Source: Arthrobacter sp. Leaf337 (lineage in GTDB: Bacteria; Actinomycetota; Actinomycetes; Actinomycetales; Micrococcaceae). From it: a stretch of 64,000 nt of DNA. A program made the translations under genes and the position numbers. The notes beneath the pieces are model-generated. The model was not told the DNA's origin, searched no databases, and was given only the letters and a program-made list of their open reading frames with translations. Below are positions 44,284 through 52,128 of this stretch, one piece after another; position 1 is the first letter of the stretch, and each line of letters begins with the position of its first letter. The stretch covers positions 1 to 64,000 of the forward strand of contig NZ_LMPC01000028.1 of NCBI RefSeq assembly GCF_001423745.1. The letters are read 5' to 3'.

Positions 44284-44338
44284 GGCGGTCCGCCGCTGGT
44301 GAGTGGCTGCTGTGGTTCGCCGTGGGCGGCGGACCGCC
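44284..44338 (-). repeat. Hairpin with arms GGCGGTCCGCCG / CGGCGGACCGCC (copy 1)
   Basis: Twelve-base perfect arms around a 31-base loop. The same arms with an unrelated loop occur at 48104-48157 behind dprA. It lies behind the parB-like gene. Confidence 0.75.
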
Positions 44339-44383
44339 CGGTTCTGGGAGGTTCCTGGCCCTATCGTGGTGAGTGAGCTGGGA

Positions 44384-44417
44384 CTTTGCCGGGCGGTGGG
44401 GGTTCCGCCCGGCAAAG
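44384..44417 (-). terminator. Terminator hairpin of the parB-like gene
   Basis: Arms CTTTGCCGGGCGG and CCGCCCGGCAAAG with an 8-base loop, 10 bases beyond the stop codon. GC-rich without a T-run. Confidence 0.75.
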
Positions 44418-44427
44418 GTGTTTCAGA

Positions 44428-45771
44428 TCAGGCGGCTTCGGTCTTTTGGTCGCTGTCGATGATGATCTGTTCGACTTCGCTTGCTGTGTATCCCCATGTG
44501 ACCAGCTGGTTTAGGTAGTCCCGGTGGGTCTGGCTGGGTGAGCGCCACGAGTCCTTTTGGATGGTCTTTTCGTACCCGGCGCAGATCAGGGCGATCAGTG
44601 CGAACTCGGGGCGTGCGGTGGTCTTCGCGACGTGGTCCCTCAACGGGTTCCATGCCCACTGATTGGACTCTTCGAACTTCGCTCCTACCATTTCAGCGGC
44701 GACCTTGCCCTCGTATCCGCTGGCGGTTTCGGGGTGGTGGGTGATGGCGTGGACGGTGAAGTACTGCCAGCCCTTGGGGGCCTGCTTCCTGGCCAGCAGA
44801 TTTTTGACCCATTCGCGCCGGACCGTGGTGGCTGACTGCATCAGTTTGTTGTTCTCGATCAGGGTCTTTCGTTCGGCTTTCTGTTCCTCGGTCATGGGGC
44901 CTTTTGGGGCCGATGACGTGCCGTAGCCGCTGTAATAGCGCAGGGTGTAGCCGAGTTCCTGCCAGCCGGTGACCACGGCGACGGCGGAGTGCTCGCCCCT
45001 GTAGTCCGTCTCGATGTAGACGGCATTTCCGTCTTCGTCGGTGGCCGCTTCCCCGTCTGCCCTTTTCAGCGATGTGACTCTGAGCGTTTCGCTGTCCTCT
45101 CCGTAGCCGCAGTCGGGAACAACGGTGGTTCCTGCCGCTTCCAGTTCGGCGGTCAGTGCGGCCAGTGCGGCGGCGCGGTCCCGCTTGTCGCGGAGCTGTT
45201 GGGTGACGTGCAGGAGCATGTCAGCTTCGTCCCGGATCACTGATTCCAGTTCGTCGGTCGCGTCCGCGTCGTCCTCGAACTCGGCCAGAATCAGGGCTTC
45301 CTCGACGGTGTAGCCCTTGCCTAGGGCGGCGGTTCCGGTGTTGGTGGACTTGGCTTTGAGGGCGCTTTCGACGGTGGTTTTGGTTCTGCCGGTCTTCTTG
45401 GCGATCGCGGCGGCGGATACGCCGATCAGGGACAGTTGGTGGTAGGCGTCGGCTTCGTCGGCTTCGGTCAGTTCGGTGCGCTGGATGTTCTCCACTACCT
45501 GTGTCACGATGCGTTCGGCTTCTTCGGGGCTGTTGATGATCATCACCGGGATGGTCTCGCGTGCGGCTTCGACGGCGGCGCGGGTGCGGCGCTGGCCCAT
45601 CAGGACGTGCACGGTTCCGTCGTCTTTGCGGTGGGCGATCACAGGTTCCATGACGCCGTGTTCTTTGATGCTGGCAATGAATTCAACGGTCAGTGCGGCA
45701 TCCTTGCGAACGTTGATATCAACGGTCAGTGTTGCCGGGTCGAGCATTTCAAGCGTGGGTGTTGCGTTCAT
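44428..45771 (-). CDS. ParB/Srx-fold nuclease-domain protein
   Basis: 447 residues. The ParB/Srx box GQRRTRAAVEAA is at about 59-70 (usually GERRxxA). A helix-turn-helix follows at about 110-135 (SAAAIAKKTGRTKTTVESAL). The rest is an unfamiliar C-terminal extension with YRGEHSAVAVVTGWQELGY. I start at ATG 45771, with AAAAGGAGC upstream; longer frames run into the leader repeat. No ParA is adjacent. ParB-like proteins of this sort are common in plasmid leading regions, where they may act on DNA or on host defence rather than in partition. Confidence 0.88.
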   Translation of the reverse strand: MNATPTLEMLDPATLTVDINVRKDAALTVEFIASIKEHGVMEPVIAHRKDDGTVHVLMGQRRTRAAVEAARETIPVMIINSPEEAERIVTQVVENIQRTELTEADEADAYHQLSLIGVSAAAIAKKTGRTKTTVESALKAKSTNTGTAALGKGYTVEEALILAEFEDDADATDELESVIRDEADMLLHVTQQLRDKRDRAAALAALTAELEAAGTTVVPDCGYGEDSETLRVTSLKRADGEAATDEDGNAVYIETDYRGEHSAVAVVTGWQELGYTLRYYSGYGTSSAPKGPMTEEQKAERKTLIENNKLMQSATTVRREWVKNLLARKQAPKGWQYFTVHAITHHPETASGYEGKVAAEMVGAKFEESNQWAWNPLRDHVAKTTARPEFALIALICAGYEKTIQKDSWRSPSQTHRDYLNQLVTWGYTASEVEQIIIDSDQKTEAA

Positions 45772-45781
45772 GGTGTTGCTC

Positions 45782-46173
45782 CTTTTGCAGAGGATTGGGG
45801 TGGGTGGGGCGGCCAGGTGACCGGCCAGCTCCCTTCTCCCCGACGCTTCTATGTCTGTCAAGCGGCTGGAAAAGGGTGCGGGCGCGGACCAGTGGTGGGG
45901 CAGTTCAGGTGACCGGCCAGCTTCCCCTCTCCCCCGTTGTTTTGGCTGCTGGCGAAGCTTGCGGAGCTGTGGCCGACGGAGGCCTGTCTACCCGCAGGGC
46001 AAGGTGCGGGAAATTCCCGGAGGAAATCAGCGACGTAGGAGCGCCGCAGGGACATTTCGTGCGCCGCAGGCCCCGACAGAGGAGGGGCTAGACGGGCCGG
46101 AGCGGACACGTACAATCCGTCAGGACAGCAGCCAAAACAAGAAGAACGCTTCTACAGCCCGAGCGAAGCGAGG
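45782..46173 (-). promoter_or_regulatory. Structured leader repeat, copy 1 (before the parB-like gene)
   Basis: This non-coding block matches 47648-47913 and 49119-49413. It contains GGTGACCGGCCAGCT, a distal GGACACGTACAATCC box that may hold the promoter, and arms GGCCTGTCTACCC (45981-45993) and GGGCTAGACGGGCC (46085-46098) that can pair. Its gene-proximal end is duplicated: the GGTGGGGC...GGTGACCGGCCAGCT part occurs at 45799 and again near 45894. Confidence 0.75.
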
Positions 46174-46195
46174 CCCTTTTCAGCGTTTAAAAGGG

Positions 46196-46225
46196 CTGAG
46201 GCCGGCCCCGTGGGGCCGGCCTCAG
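46196..46225. terminator. Very strong terminator
   Basis: Fourteen-base perfect arms CTGAGGCCGGCCCC and GGGGCCGGCCTCAG with a 2-base loop, then TTTT. It lies at the boundary between the DUF4192 cassette and leader copy 1 and may work on both strands. Confidence 0.85.
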
Positions 46226-46278
46226 TTTTCCCTCAGCAAAAGGAAAATTAGGGCTGCAGCGTCATCGCTGCAGGAAAC

Positions 46279-46431
46279 TTACAGGTCCAGCGGGGATTTC
46301 TCCCAGGAGATATCAACGATGGGGGCGCTCGGCTGCGGCATGGTCAACATCGAGAGCTCGAGGATGTCCTGGGCATGGGTGGCATCGGCAGGTGCTGCGT
46401 CTTCGTCCGTCAGGATGTACTCGTGGCTCAT
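46279..46431 (-). CDS. Small acidic hypothetical protein (50 residues)
   Basis: ATG at 46431 preceded by GGGGGCAGC; stop TAA at 46279. The peptide starts MSHEYILTDEDAAPADATHA and ends with ISWEKSPLDL. It is acidic, on the same strand as its neighbours, between the DUF4192 gene and a strong terminator. No family is recognised. Confidence 0.5.
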   Translation of the reverse strand: MSHEYILTDEDAAPADATHAQDILELSMLTMPQPSAPIVDISWEKSPLDL

Positions 46432-46577
46432 GTGCTGCCCCCAGGCTCTTAGTGGTCGTGTTCCTTTCCCACTTTAGCCCGGCGTCTGGCCGTTGCCCGC
46501 CGCTGGTGCTGCGCCCGCGGCAGCGTGATCGGCGGCCGGAGGAGCGCATGCGGGGGAGGCCGCCCGGCGCACCCAAC

Positions 46578-46605
46578 GGGGCCGGACCGTTTCCCGGTCC
46601 GGCCC
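46578..46605 (-). terminator. Hairpin behind the DUF4192 gene
   Basis: GGGCCGGACCG pairs with CGGTCCGGCCC around a short TTTC loop. On the plus side it is followed by GACGCTTTTT. Confidence 0.7.
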
Positions 46606-46613
46606 GACGCTTT

Positions 46614-47639
46614 TTAGTGGTGCCGCTTATAGGCGGTTGCCTGGTTCTTCGCGACCGGGGCGATGGTTCCCCGGCTCACCAGCTGGCCCATCAGTTCCGC
46701 GAGCCGGTAACCCGGTGTATCAGCCAAAGCAAGCCCAAAGTGGTCTCCGGCTACTGACGACTGGCCTTTGAGGTACGTCAGCCATCCGATCAGGGTCAGC
46801 AGGGGCGCCCGGTAGCCTTCGGGGGCGGCGTCGATGAGGTTCCGGGCGGTTTCCTGCGCCCGGTCCACGCGGTTCCAGTCCGGGGCGATCCCCTCCCCCA
46901 CGAGCAGATTCCCGCTTTCCTCGGCGTCGGTCCGATCCGGGTCGATGACGTTGCAGAACATCACGTCGCGCAGGTCCGGGCGCTGGAAGCAGGCCAGCAG
47001 CTCCGCCGCTGTCTGCGGGTCCGTCCAGCTGTCCCGGGTCAGGGCCTCTGCCCACAGTTCCCGGCCCGGGTCCAGTTCCGCGCCGAGCACGCCCGGGAGC
47101 GCGTGGCGGATCTGTTCCTCCCTGTCTGCCGGGCCTGCGAACGGTGCGTAGCTGGTGCCGGGGTTCTTTTGGTAGCTGCTGCCACGGAACACCAGTTCCG
47201 CGTTCAGCTGCCCGTCGGTGATGGATTCCAACGGTTCGGGCGGGCAGCACCCGGCGTCGCTGTCGCACAGGAGGTTTTGCCAGTGCGACGGGGTGACCAG
47301 CCACGCGTCCTGCAGCGGGGTACCCGCGCTGTCCAGGGCCTCAATGACGGCCTCGACGTGGTCGTGGAAGGGGCGGGGCTGACCGGGCGCCGGGGTGCTG
47401 GCCGTGTAGATGGCCAGCAGCACCGCCGTGGCCTGAGTGTCCAGTGCGAGGTATTCCACCATGGAGCGGGCGAACGCGACGGGTTCGGCTGACGCGGGGG
47501 CGTCGACGCGCAGTGTCGCGCCCAGTGTCCTGCCCCGCATGGTCAAAAACACGAAGGATTCCTGCGGTACGAACCCGAGGGTGTGCGGGATGAAACCGAG
47601 GATGTCGGCGGGGCTGGAGATGCGGATTGCGTCGTTCAT
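46614..47639 (-). CDS. DUF4192 family protein
   Basis: 341 residues. The N-terminal signature ISSPADILGFIPHTLGFVPQESFVFLTM is that of DUF4192 (quoted in part: SPADILGFIPHTLGFVP), an actinobacterial family of unknown function often carried on plasmids. Cysteines cluster in CDSDAGCCPPEP. The ATG at 47639 follows the conserved leader with AGCAAAGGA. It may act in DNA or defence functions at plasmid entry, but this is inference from place alone. Confidence 0.88.
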   Translation of the reverse strand: MNDAIRISSPADILGFIPHTLGFVPQESFVFLTMRGRTLGATLRVDAPASAEPVAFARSMVEYLALDTQATAVLLAIYTASTPAPGQPRPFHDHVEAVIEALDSAGTPLQDAWLVTPSHWQNLLCDSDAGCCPPEPLESITDGQLNAELVFRGSSYQKNPGTSYAPFAGPADREEQIRHALPGVLGAELDPGRELWAEALTRDSWTDPQTAAELLACFQRPDLRDVMFCNVIDPDRTDAEESGNLLVGEGIAPDWNRVDRAQETARNLIDAAPEGYRAPLLTLIGWLTYLKGQSSVAGDHFGLALADTPGYRLAELMGQLVSRGTIAPVAKNQATAYKRHH

Positions 47640-47647
47640 GTTCAAAG

Positions 47648-47913
47648 TCCTTTGCTGAGGATGATGGTGGGTGGGGCGGCTCGTGGTGACCGGCCAGCTT
47701 CCCTTCTCCCCCGTTGTTTTGGCTGCTGGCGAAGCTTGCGGAGCTGTGGCCGACGGAGGCCTGTCTACCCTTGGGCAAGGGGCGGGAAATTCCCGGAGGA
47801 AATAAGCGACGAAGGAGCGCCGCAGGGACATTTCGTGCGCCGCAGGCCCCGACGAAGGAGGGGCTAGACGGGCCGGAGCGGACACGTACAATCCGACAGG
47901 ACAGCAGCCAAAA
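47648..47913 (-). promoter_or_regulatory. Structured leader repeat, copy 2 (before DUF4192)
   Basis: Closely similar to copy 1 across about 220 bases, including GGTGACCGGCCAGCTTCCC, TTGTTTTGGCTGCTGGCG, the TTTCGTGCGCCGCAGGC block and GGACACGTACAATCC. Pairing arms are at 47758-47770 and 47861-47874. Small insertions and deletions relative to copy 1 shift every reading frame, so it is not a conserved protein. Confidence 0.75.
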
Positions 47914-48103
47914 GGTCGTAGACAGACTGGGCCAGAGACGGCGGAGCCCTGCGGAGCCGGCACTGGACCCACAGCCGGCCGCGCCAGCGGACGCCCTTTT
48001 CCTGGTGAGCCCTGCGAACCCTTCATCAGCACCCCGGGTCTTCTTTCGGCGTCCCCGACTCCGGCGGCCGCGCGCCCTGGTCGCCGGCACTGAGTGTGCG
48101 ATT

Positions 48104-48157
48104 GGCGGTCCGCCGCCGCCGACCCACAGCGTAGGCCGGCCACGACGGCGGACCGCC
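48104..48157 (-). repeat. Hairpin with arms GGCGGTCCGCCG / CGGCGGACCGCC (copy 2)
   Basis: The same twelve-base arms as at 44284-44338 with a different 30-base loop. It lies behind the dprA gene. The stretch 47914-48198 otherwise has no gene. Confidence 0.75.
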
Positions 48158-48198
48158 AGCGGTGACCGCCCCGGCAACGGGACGGCCACCTGAAGGGG

Positions 48199-49107
48199 CT
48201 AGTCTGCGAGGAGTTCGGCCAGTTCGGCTGCATCGGACACCAGCACCGCCGCGCCTTCTTTCAGGAGCCGGTGGCATCCTGCGGAGTTGGCGCTGTGCAC
48301 GCTCCCGGGGACGGCCGCGACGTGCCGGGCAATGGTTTCGGCGTGGTGGGCGGTGTTCAGCGCCCCTGAACGCCACCGGGCTTCCACGACACAGGTCACC
48401 CCTGCGAGGGCGGCGATGATGCGGTTTCTCTGCAGGAACCTGTGCCGGGTCGGGGCGGAACCGGGCGGGAGCTCTGAGAGGGTCAGGCCGTTACCGCGGA
48501 GCGCGGCCGCGAGGTCAGCGTTACCGGACGGGTAGTCACGGTCAAGGCCTCCGGCCAGCACCGCGAGGGTCGCCGGTCCTTCTCCCTGGCTTCCGGCCAA
48601 CGCGGCCCGGTGCGCGTGCGCATCGATGCCGTAGGCAAGGCCTGAGATCACGCAGATTCCACGTTGGGCCAACCCGTATGCCATATCCCCTGTAACGGAG
48701 GCGCCGTAGCTGGTCGAGTCCCGGGAACCGGTAAGGGCCACACACTTCGAAGGCGCCGGGATGCCGTTGTCGATGCTGCCCCGGTACCACAGCCCGTACG
48801 GGGCGTCGGGCAGATCGTCCAAGCCTTCAGGCCAGCGTTCATCCCCCGGGATCAGGAACCCGCCGCCCAGGCGTTCGATGGTTGCCAGGTCCTTCTCCGG
48901 GTCGACCTCCGGAACCCGCGGCGCCCACCGTCTCAACGCTTCTGAGAGTTCTTCGACCGTGGCCTCCGGAATGGCGTGTACGGTCTGCGCGCCGGTGGCA
49001 AGCCTCAACGCGGCGTACGCACCGAGCCTGCCCACGAGGGCCCGACCGACACGGTCGCCGGGTTCGAAGAGTCGGGTCAGGGCTGCGCGTGCAATGCGAT
49101 CGTTCAT
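48199..49107 (-). CDS. dprA: DNA-processing protein DprA
   Basis: 302 residues. The Rossmann-like DprA fold shows LTGSRDSTSYG, ISGLAYGIDAHAHRAAL, AGGLDRDYPSGN and the ssDNA-binding SELPPGSAPTRHRFLQRNRII. It binds incoming single strands and can load RecA. The ATG at 49107 follows the third leader repeat. A plasmid copy fits a role on transferred single-stranded DNA rather than in natural transformation. Confidence 0.92.
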   Translation of the reverse strand: MNDRIARAALTRLFEPGDRVGRALVGRLGAYAALRLATGAQTVHAIPEATVEELSEALRRWAPRVPEVDPEKDLATIERLGGGFLIPGDERWPEGLDDLPDAPYGLWYRGSIDNGIPAPSKCVALTGSRDSTSYGASVTGDMAYGLAQRGICVISGLAYGIDAHAHRAALAGSQGEGPATLAVLAGGLDRDYPSGNADLAAALRGNGLTLSELPPGSAPTRHRFLQRNRIIAALAGVTCVVEARWRSGALNTAHHAETIARHVAAVPGSVHSANSAGCHRLLKEGAAVLVSDAAELAELLAD

Positions 49108-49118
49108 GGTTTTTCTCG

Positions 49119-49413
49119 TCCTTTGCTGAGGATCCGGCGGGTGGGGCGGCCTTGGTGACCGGCCAGCTTTCCCTCTCCCCCGGTCGTTTTTGCCTGCTGG
49201 CGGAGCAGCGCGTAGCTGTGCCCGACGGAGCCGGGGCAACCCGAAGGGCAAGCAGTGGAGGGGTTGTGGGAGGAAATAAGCGAAGCGCCGACACAAGGCG
49301 TCGGTTGCGCGGCCGTCCGCAGGACGGTTGAGCCGGTGGAGCGGGCACGTACGATCCGGAGGACAGCAGCAAAAAACAGAAAACGCCTTAACAGCCCGAG
49401 CGCAGCGAGGTCC
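49119..49413 (-). promoter_or_regulatory. Structured leader repeat, copy 3 (before dprA)
   Basis: More diverged than copies 1 and 2 but with the same ends: CTTTGCTGAGGATCC, GTGGGGCGGCC, GGTGACCGGCCAGCTTT, GGGCACGTACGATCC and the distal AACAGCCCGAGCGCAGCGAGG. Its arms, CCGGGGCAACC (49231-49241) and GGTTGAGCCGG (49326-49336), differ in sequence from the other copies but still pair. Confidence 0.7.
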
Positions 49414-49649
49414 GAGGGCCTAACCCTGGCGCCACCCGGGCGAGGCTGGGGCACGATGGCGTCCGTCACCCGATGTTCAGGAGCGCCTATGTTGTGGTGC
49501 TCTCGCGTGCAGCGGGGGCTTGCTGGCGGCGGTAAAGCCTTGCGCGGCTCCGGCCGACGAGGCAGGCGGCGTCTTCCGCGGTACGTCCCTTCGCGCGCCG
49601 AGTCCCCGCAAGCCGGGCAGGAGTTTCTTTCTTCAGGAGGAAGGACTGG

Positions 49650-49742
49650 TCAGTGCGGGCGCGTCAGCCCCCGCACGAAGGGTGCTTTCGTCAAAGCGGT
49701 CCGTTCAGGGCGTTCAACAACGTGCGCATTCATCTGGGTGTC
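49650..49742 (-). pseudogene. 3' end remnant of an AMP-ligase-like gene
   Basis: On the minus strand this encodes HVVERPERTALTKAPFVRGL and a stop, matching the C-terminus of the intact gene at 56577-57938 (HVVERVERTALGKAPFVRGL). The similarity covers about 49639-49742 and 56555-56668, including downstream non-coding bases. Only about 30 codons remain. The stretch 49414-49638 has no gene I can support. Confidence 0.7.
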
Positions 49743-49743
49743 C

Positions 49744-49940
49744 CATTACCCCGTGCAAATCATCGAGGAAAACGGCCAAGGGACGAACCCCGTCACCTGG
49801 CGGGACGGGTGACCATACCCGCGTACGGTCGTGTGAAGGTCAGCGTGGCATTCAGGGACTTCCGCGGCCGCCCCGTTTGCCACTGCCACATCCTGTATCA
49901 CGAGGACCTCGGCATGATGGGTGCCATCGAGGTCCTGTGA
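49744..49940 (+). pseudogene. C-terminal remnant of a multicopper oxidase with a frameshift
   Basis: One frame gives HYPVQIIEENGQGTNPVTWRDG and stops; the next frame resumes with VTIPAYGRVKVSVAFRDFRG and the copper-site motif HCHILYHEDLGMMG. Loss of one G near 49806 explains the shift. The N-terminal four fifths of the enzyme are absent. It once detoxified or oxidised copper at the cell surface. Confidence 0.8.
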
Positions 49941-50118
49941 GACGTCTCATCGACGGACCTGATCAGAAGTCGGGTTAAGCGGTGCCCGGGCCGGTCGATC
50001 AAGCGAAGCCTGTACTGTCTCGAGTGCGGCCCAGACAGAGTCCGAAAGAATCTGGTCGTGCCATCACCTGCACCGGTTGCGTGAAGCCGGGGCAGGTCAG
50101 CCAGGAACAGGTACCACC

Positions 50119-50577
50119 ATGACAAAAGAGACCACGACTGCCCGGAACAGCTCGGGTGCGGCTGCCGTTCAGGACAAGCCCGGGGCGATGCCGCTTGGTG
50201 CCCGTCGGCTGTTCATGATCGGCGGACTGTGCGTGCCCGTCGGTCTGGTGGCGGGACCGTATCTTCTGGGCGCCCAGCTGCTCGCCGTCGCCGGAGTCAT
50301 CCTGGTCGCCGTGGCCCTTTCCTACCGAGTCGGGTGGCGGTGGTTCTCGCGCTTGTCCTGGGCGGCCGGCGTTGCGGGTGCACTCTGGCTGGTCTGCACG
50401 GCTGGTTACTGGGGGTCCATTATTGCCGCGGCGGATTCGTCCGTGCCGCCTCCCGGATTCGCTCCGGTGTTGTTCACCGCCGGAGTGGTGTCGTTTGTGG
50501 TCATGGCCGGCGCCGCCGTCACTGCCATGGCGTTGCGGATGGTGCTTTCCCGTCGCAGTCCCGTCCCGGTGGTCTGA
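50119..50577 (+). CDS. Small integral membrane protein
   Basis: 152 residues with four predicted membrane helices (about 28-47, 53-70, 78-98 and 112-140). Its first 25 residues are polar. The ATG at 50119 follows AGGAACAGGTACC. No family is recognised. It is convergent with copC and isolated; by place it may belong to the copper island. Confidence 0.65.
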   Translation: MTKETTTARNSSGAAAVQDKPGAMPLGARRLFMIGGLCVPVGLVAGPYLLGAQLLAVAGVILVAVALSYRVGWRWFSRLSWAAGVAGALWLVCTAGYWGSIIAAADSSVPPPGFAPVLFTAGVVSFVVMAGAAVTAMALRMVLSRRSPVPVV

Positions 50578-50619
50578 CGCCGAGGCCCGATCAGCCTGCC
50601 CGGAGCGGCTCCTGCCCGT

Positions 50620-50647
50620 GTCCCCCTGGGTGGGTGCCCAGGGGGAC
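50620..50647. terminator. Bidirectional terminator between convergent genes
   Basis: Arms GTCCCCCTGGG and CCCAGGGGGAC with loop TGGGTG. Confidence 0.8.
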
Positions 50648-50660
50648 AGGGGCGTTTGAG

Positions 50661-51281
50661 CTACGGCGTGGGGTTGTTGCGCCTGTTGCGCAGGAGCAGC
50701 CCTGCACCGATGGCGGCGGCCAGGATGGCCGCTGCGATCCCGAGAACGAGCGGGGCGTTGTCGTTGTTGGGCGGCGGAACCTGGGTTGGTGCGGGAGCCG
50801 TGGCCGCGGTGGGGGCGGCCGACGGCGAGGCGGTCGACGGCGTGGCGGTGGGCGCCGCCGAAGACGTGGGGGCTCCGGCGCCGGCCGCGGTCTGGACGGT
50901 GAAGCTGTATTTTCCTTCGATGGGGTGTCCGTCAGATGACACGGTCCGCCACAGGACGGTGTAGGTTCCGGCCGTTCCCGGGTCGAGGGTGGTGGTGAGT
51001 GTCGGGCCGTAAACGGTGACTTTGCCGTCGCTGACGGTTTTCCCGGCGCCGTCGGTGACGGTGATGGTGCTGAAATTCAGGTTCTCGGAGTTCGCCGGCG
51101 GTTCCGAAAGTGTCAGGGTCACTGTTTCCGGGGCCGTAGTTGCAACGGAGCCCTGGGTCGGGCTCGTGGATGAGAGTGCGTCGTGCGCCAGGGCCGGCGA
51201 GGCTGTTGAGGCCGCGGGGATCATGATCACGGCGACGGCTGCCAGCCGGAGGCGTGTCTTGAGGGTCAGTCGTGCATTCAT
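50661..51281 (-). CDS. copC: CopC-domain copper resistance protein
   Basis: 206 residues. A signal peptide (1-32, cut before HDALSSTSP) leaves the copper-binding His at the mature N-terminus. The CopC beta-sandwich follows (LTLSEPPANSENLNFSTI, and SSDGHPIEGKYSFTV), then a Pro/Ala/Thr-rich linker and one C-terminal membrane helix ending RNRRNNPTP. It sits on the outer face of the membrane. The ATG at 51281 gives a complete signal peptide; the longer frame does not. Confidence 0.9.
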   Translation of the reverse strand: MNARLTLKTRLRLAAVAVIMIPAASTASPALAHDALSSTSPTQGSVATTAPETVTLTLSEPPANSENLNFSTITVTDGAGKTVSDGKVTVYGPTLTTTLDPGTAGTYTVLWRTVSSDGHPIEGKYSFTVQTAAGAGAPTSSAAPTATPSTASPSAAPTAATAPAPTQVPPPNNDNAPLVLGIAAAILAAAIGAGLLLRNRRNNPTP

Positions 51282-51442
51282 TGTCGGTTCTGTTCTTCCG
51301 TGGGAGACATGGGTCATCGCTGCTGATCTGCACCACGGCACAATGCGTAATTCTGGCGCGTTCGCTGAACGGACGTGCCGGGATCCGTAGGTCGTCACCG
51401 GCGGTGACGACAGGGTTGGGTCGAAGAGAAGTCGCTGTGCCG

Positions 51443-52051
51443 TTAGATGCAGGCGGCGGAAGGTGGTCCCCGCAAGGGGGGACGACGCAGAACCCTCCAT
51501 CGGCGCAGCGTGACGGTCCGGGGAGCAGGCAGGGGCTGACGCGGCAGGAACAGAATCCGCACCACGGGAATGCCCGTCAGCGGGCGTAGCCATGCTGCCA
51601 GGGCCCAGAGCGCTGCTTCGCTTCTGGCCAGCAGGACCGCGGTGGCCAGTGTTGCGAACACGTGCAGCGTCAGCATGGGCGGATCAAGGTCCGCCGGCAA
51701 GTGCCGGTGCAGTTCCTGTCCGGCAGAGGCCGCCGGGACGCGGACGACCGTTTCATGGACGTGGAGCGCCGGGGCGTTCGACGGCGGGGCCGTGGCTCCC
51801 GAGAGGATGGAGAAGGCTTCGTGGAGCAGTGTTTGCCCGGCAGCCAGAACTGCGGCCAGGGAGAATGCCGTCATTTCCCATTTGGTCACGACGACCACAC
51901 CGAGCGCAGTCAGGGCCGTCAAGGCGGCCATCACCGGTGCCGGTGGGAGCTGCCCGCCGGCCAGGATATGGGCTCCCGCGGCGAGTGAGATGACCGCGGC
52001 CGCCACGACGGCTGTGCGGAGCAGCCGGAACGGCGCACGCTGTTGTGTCAT
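51443..52051 (-). CDS. Membrane protein of the copper island
   Basis: 202 residues with about five hydrophobic segments and the His-containing loops SNAPALHVHETVVRV and GQELHRHLPADLDPPMLTLHV. The C-terminal 30 residues are very basic. Position beside copC and the His-rich loops suggest a copper-related role. No named family is recognised. GGAGAGGAG precedes the ATG. Confidence 0.65.
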   Translation of the reverse strand: MTQQRAPFRLLRTAVVAAAVISLAAGAHILAGGQLPPAPVMAALTALTALGVVVVTKWEMTAFSLAAVLAAGQTLLHEAFSILSGATAPPSNAPALHVHETVVRVPAASAGQELHRHLPADLDPPMLTLHVFATLATAVLLARSEAALWALAAWLRPLTGIPVVRILFLPRQPLPAPRTVTLRRWRVLRRPPLRGPPSAACI

Positions 52052-52128
52052 GGCACGCCGCTCCTCTCCGATGGGTACCTATTGACCACGGGGGCGCCCT
52101 CGCCGGGCTCACCCTGGGTCTGTTGCTG

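Noticed and set aside
45858..46115. Leader repeat as a conserved small protein
   Set aside because: Peptides from copies 1 and 2 agree only in blocks that need different frames because of small indels. Nucleotide and pairing conservation explains it better.
48199..49107. dprA as sign of natural competence genes
   Set aside because: No com genes are nearby. The shared leader and neighbours tie it to plasmid functions.
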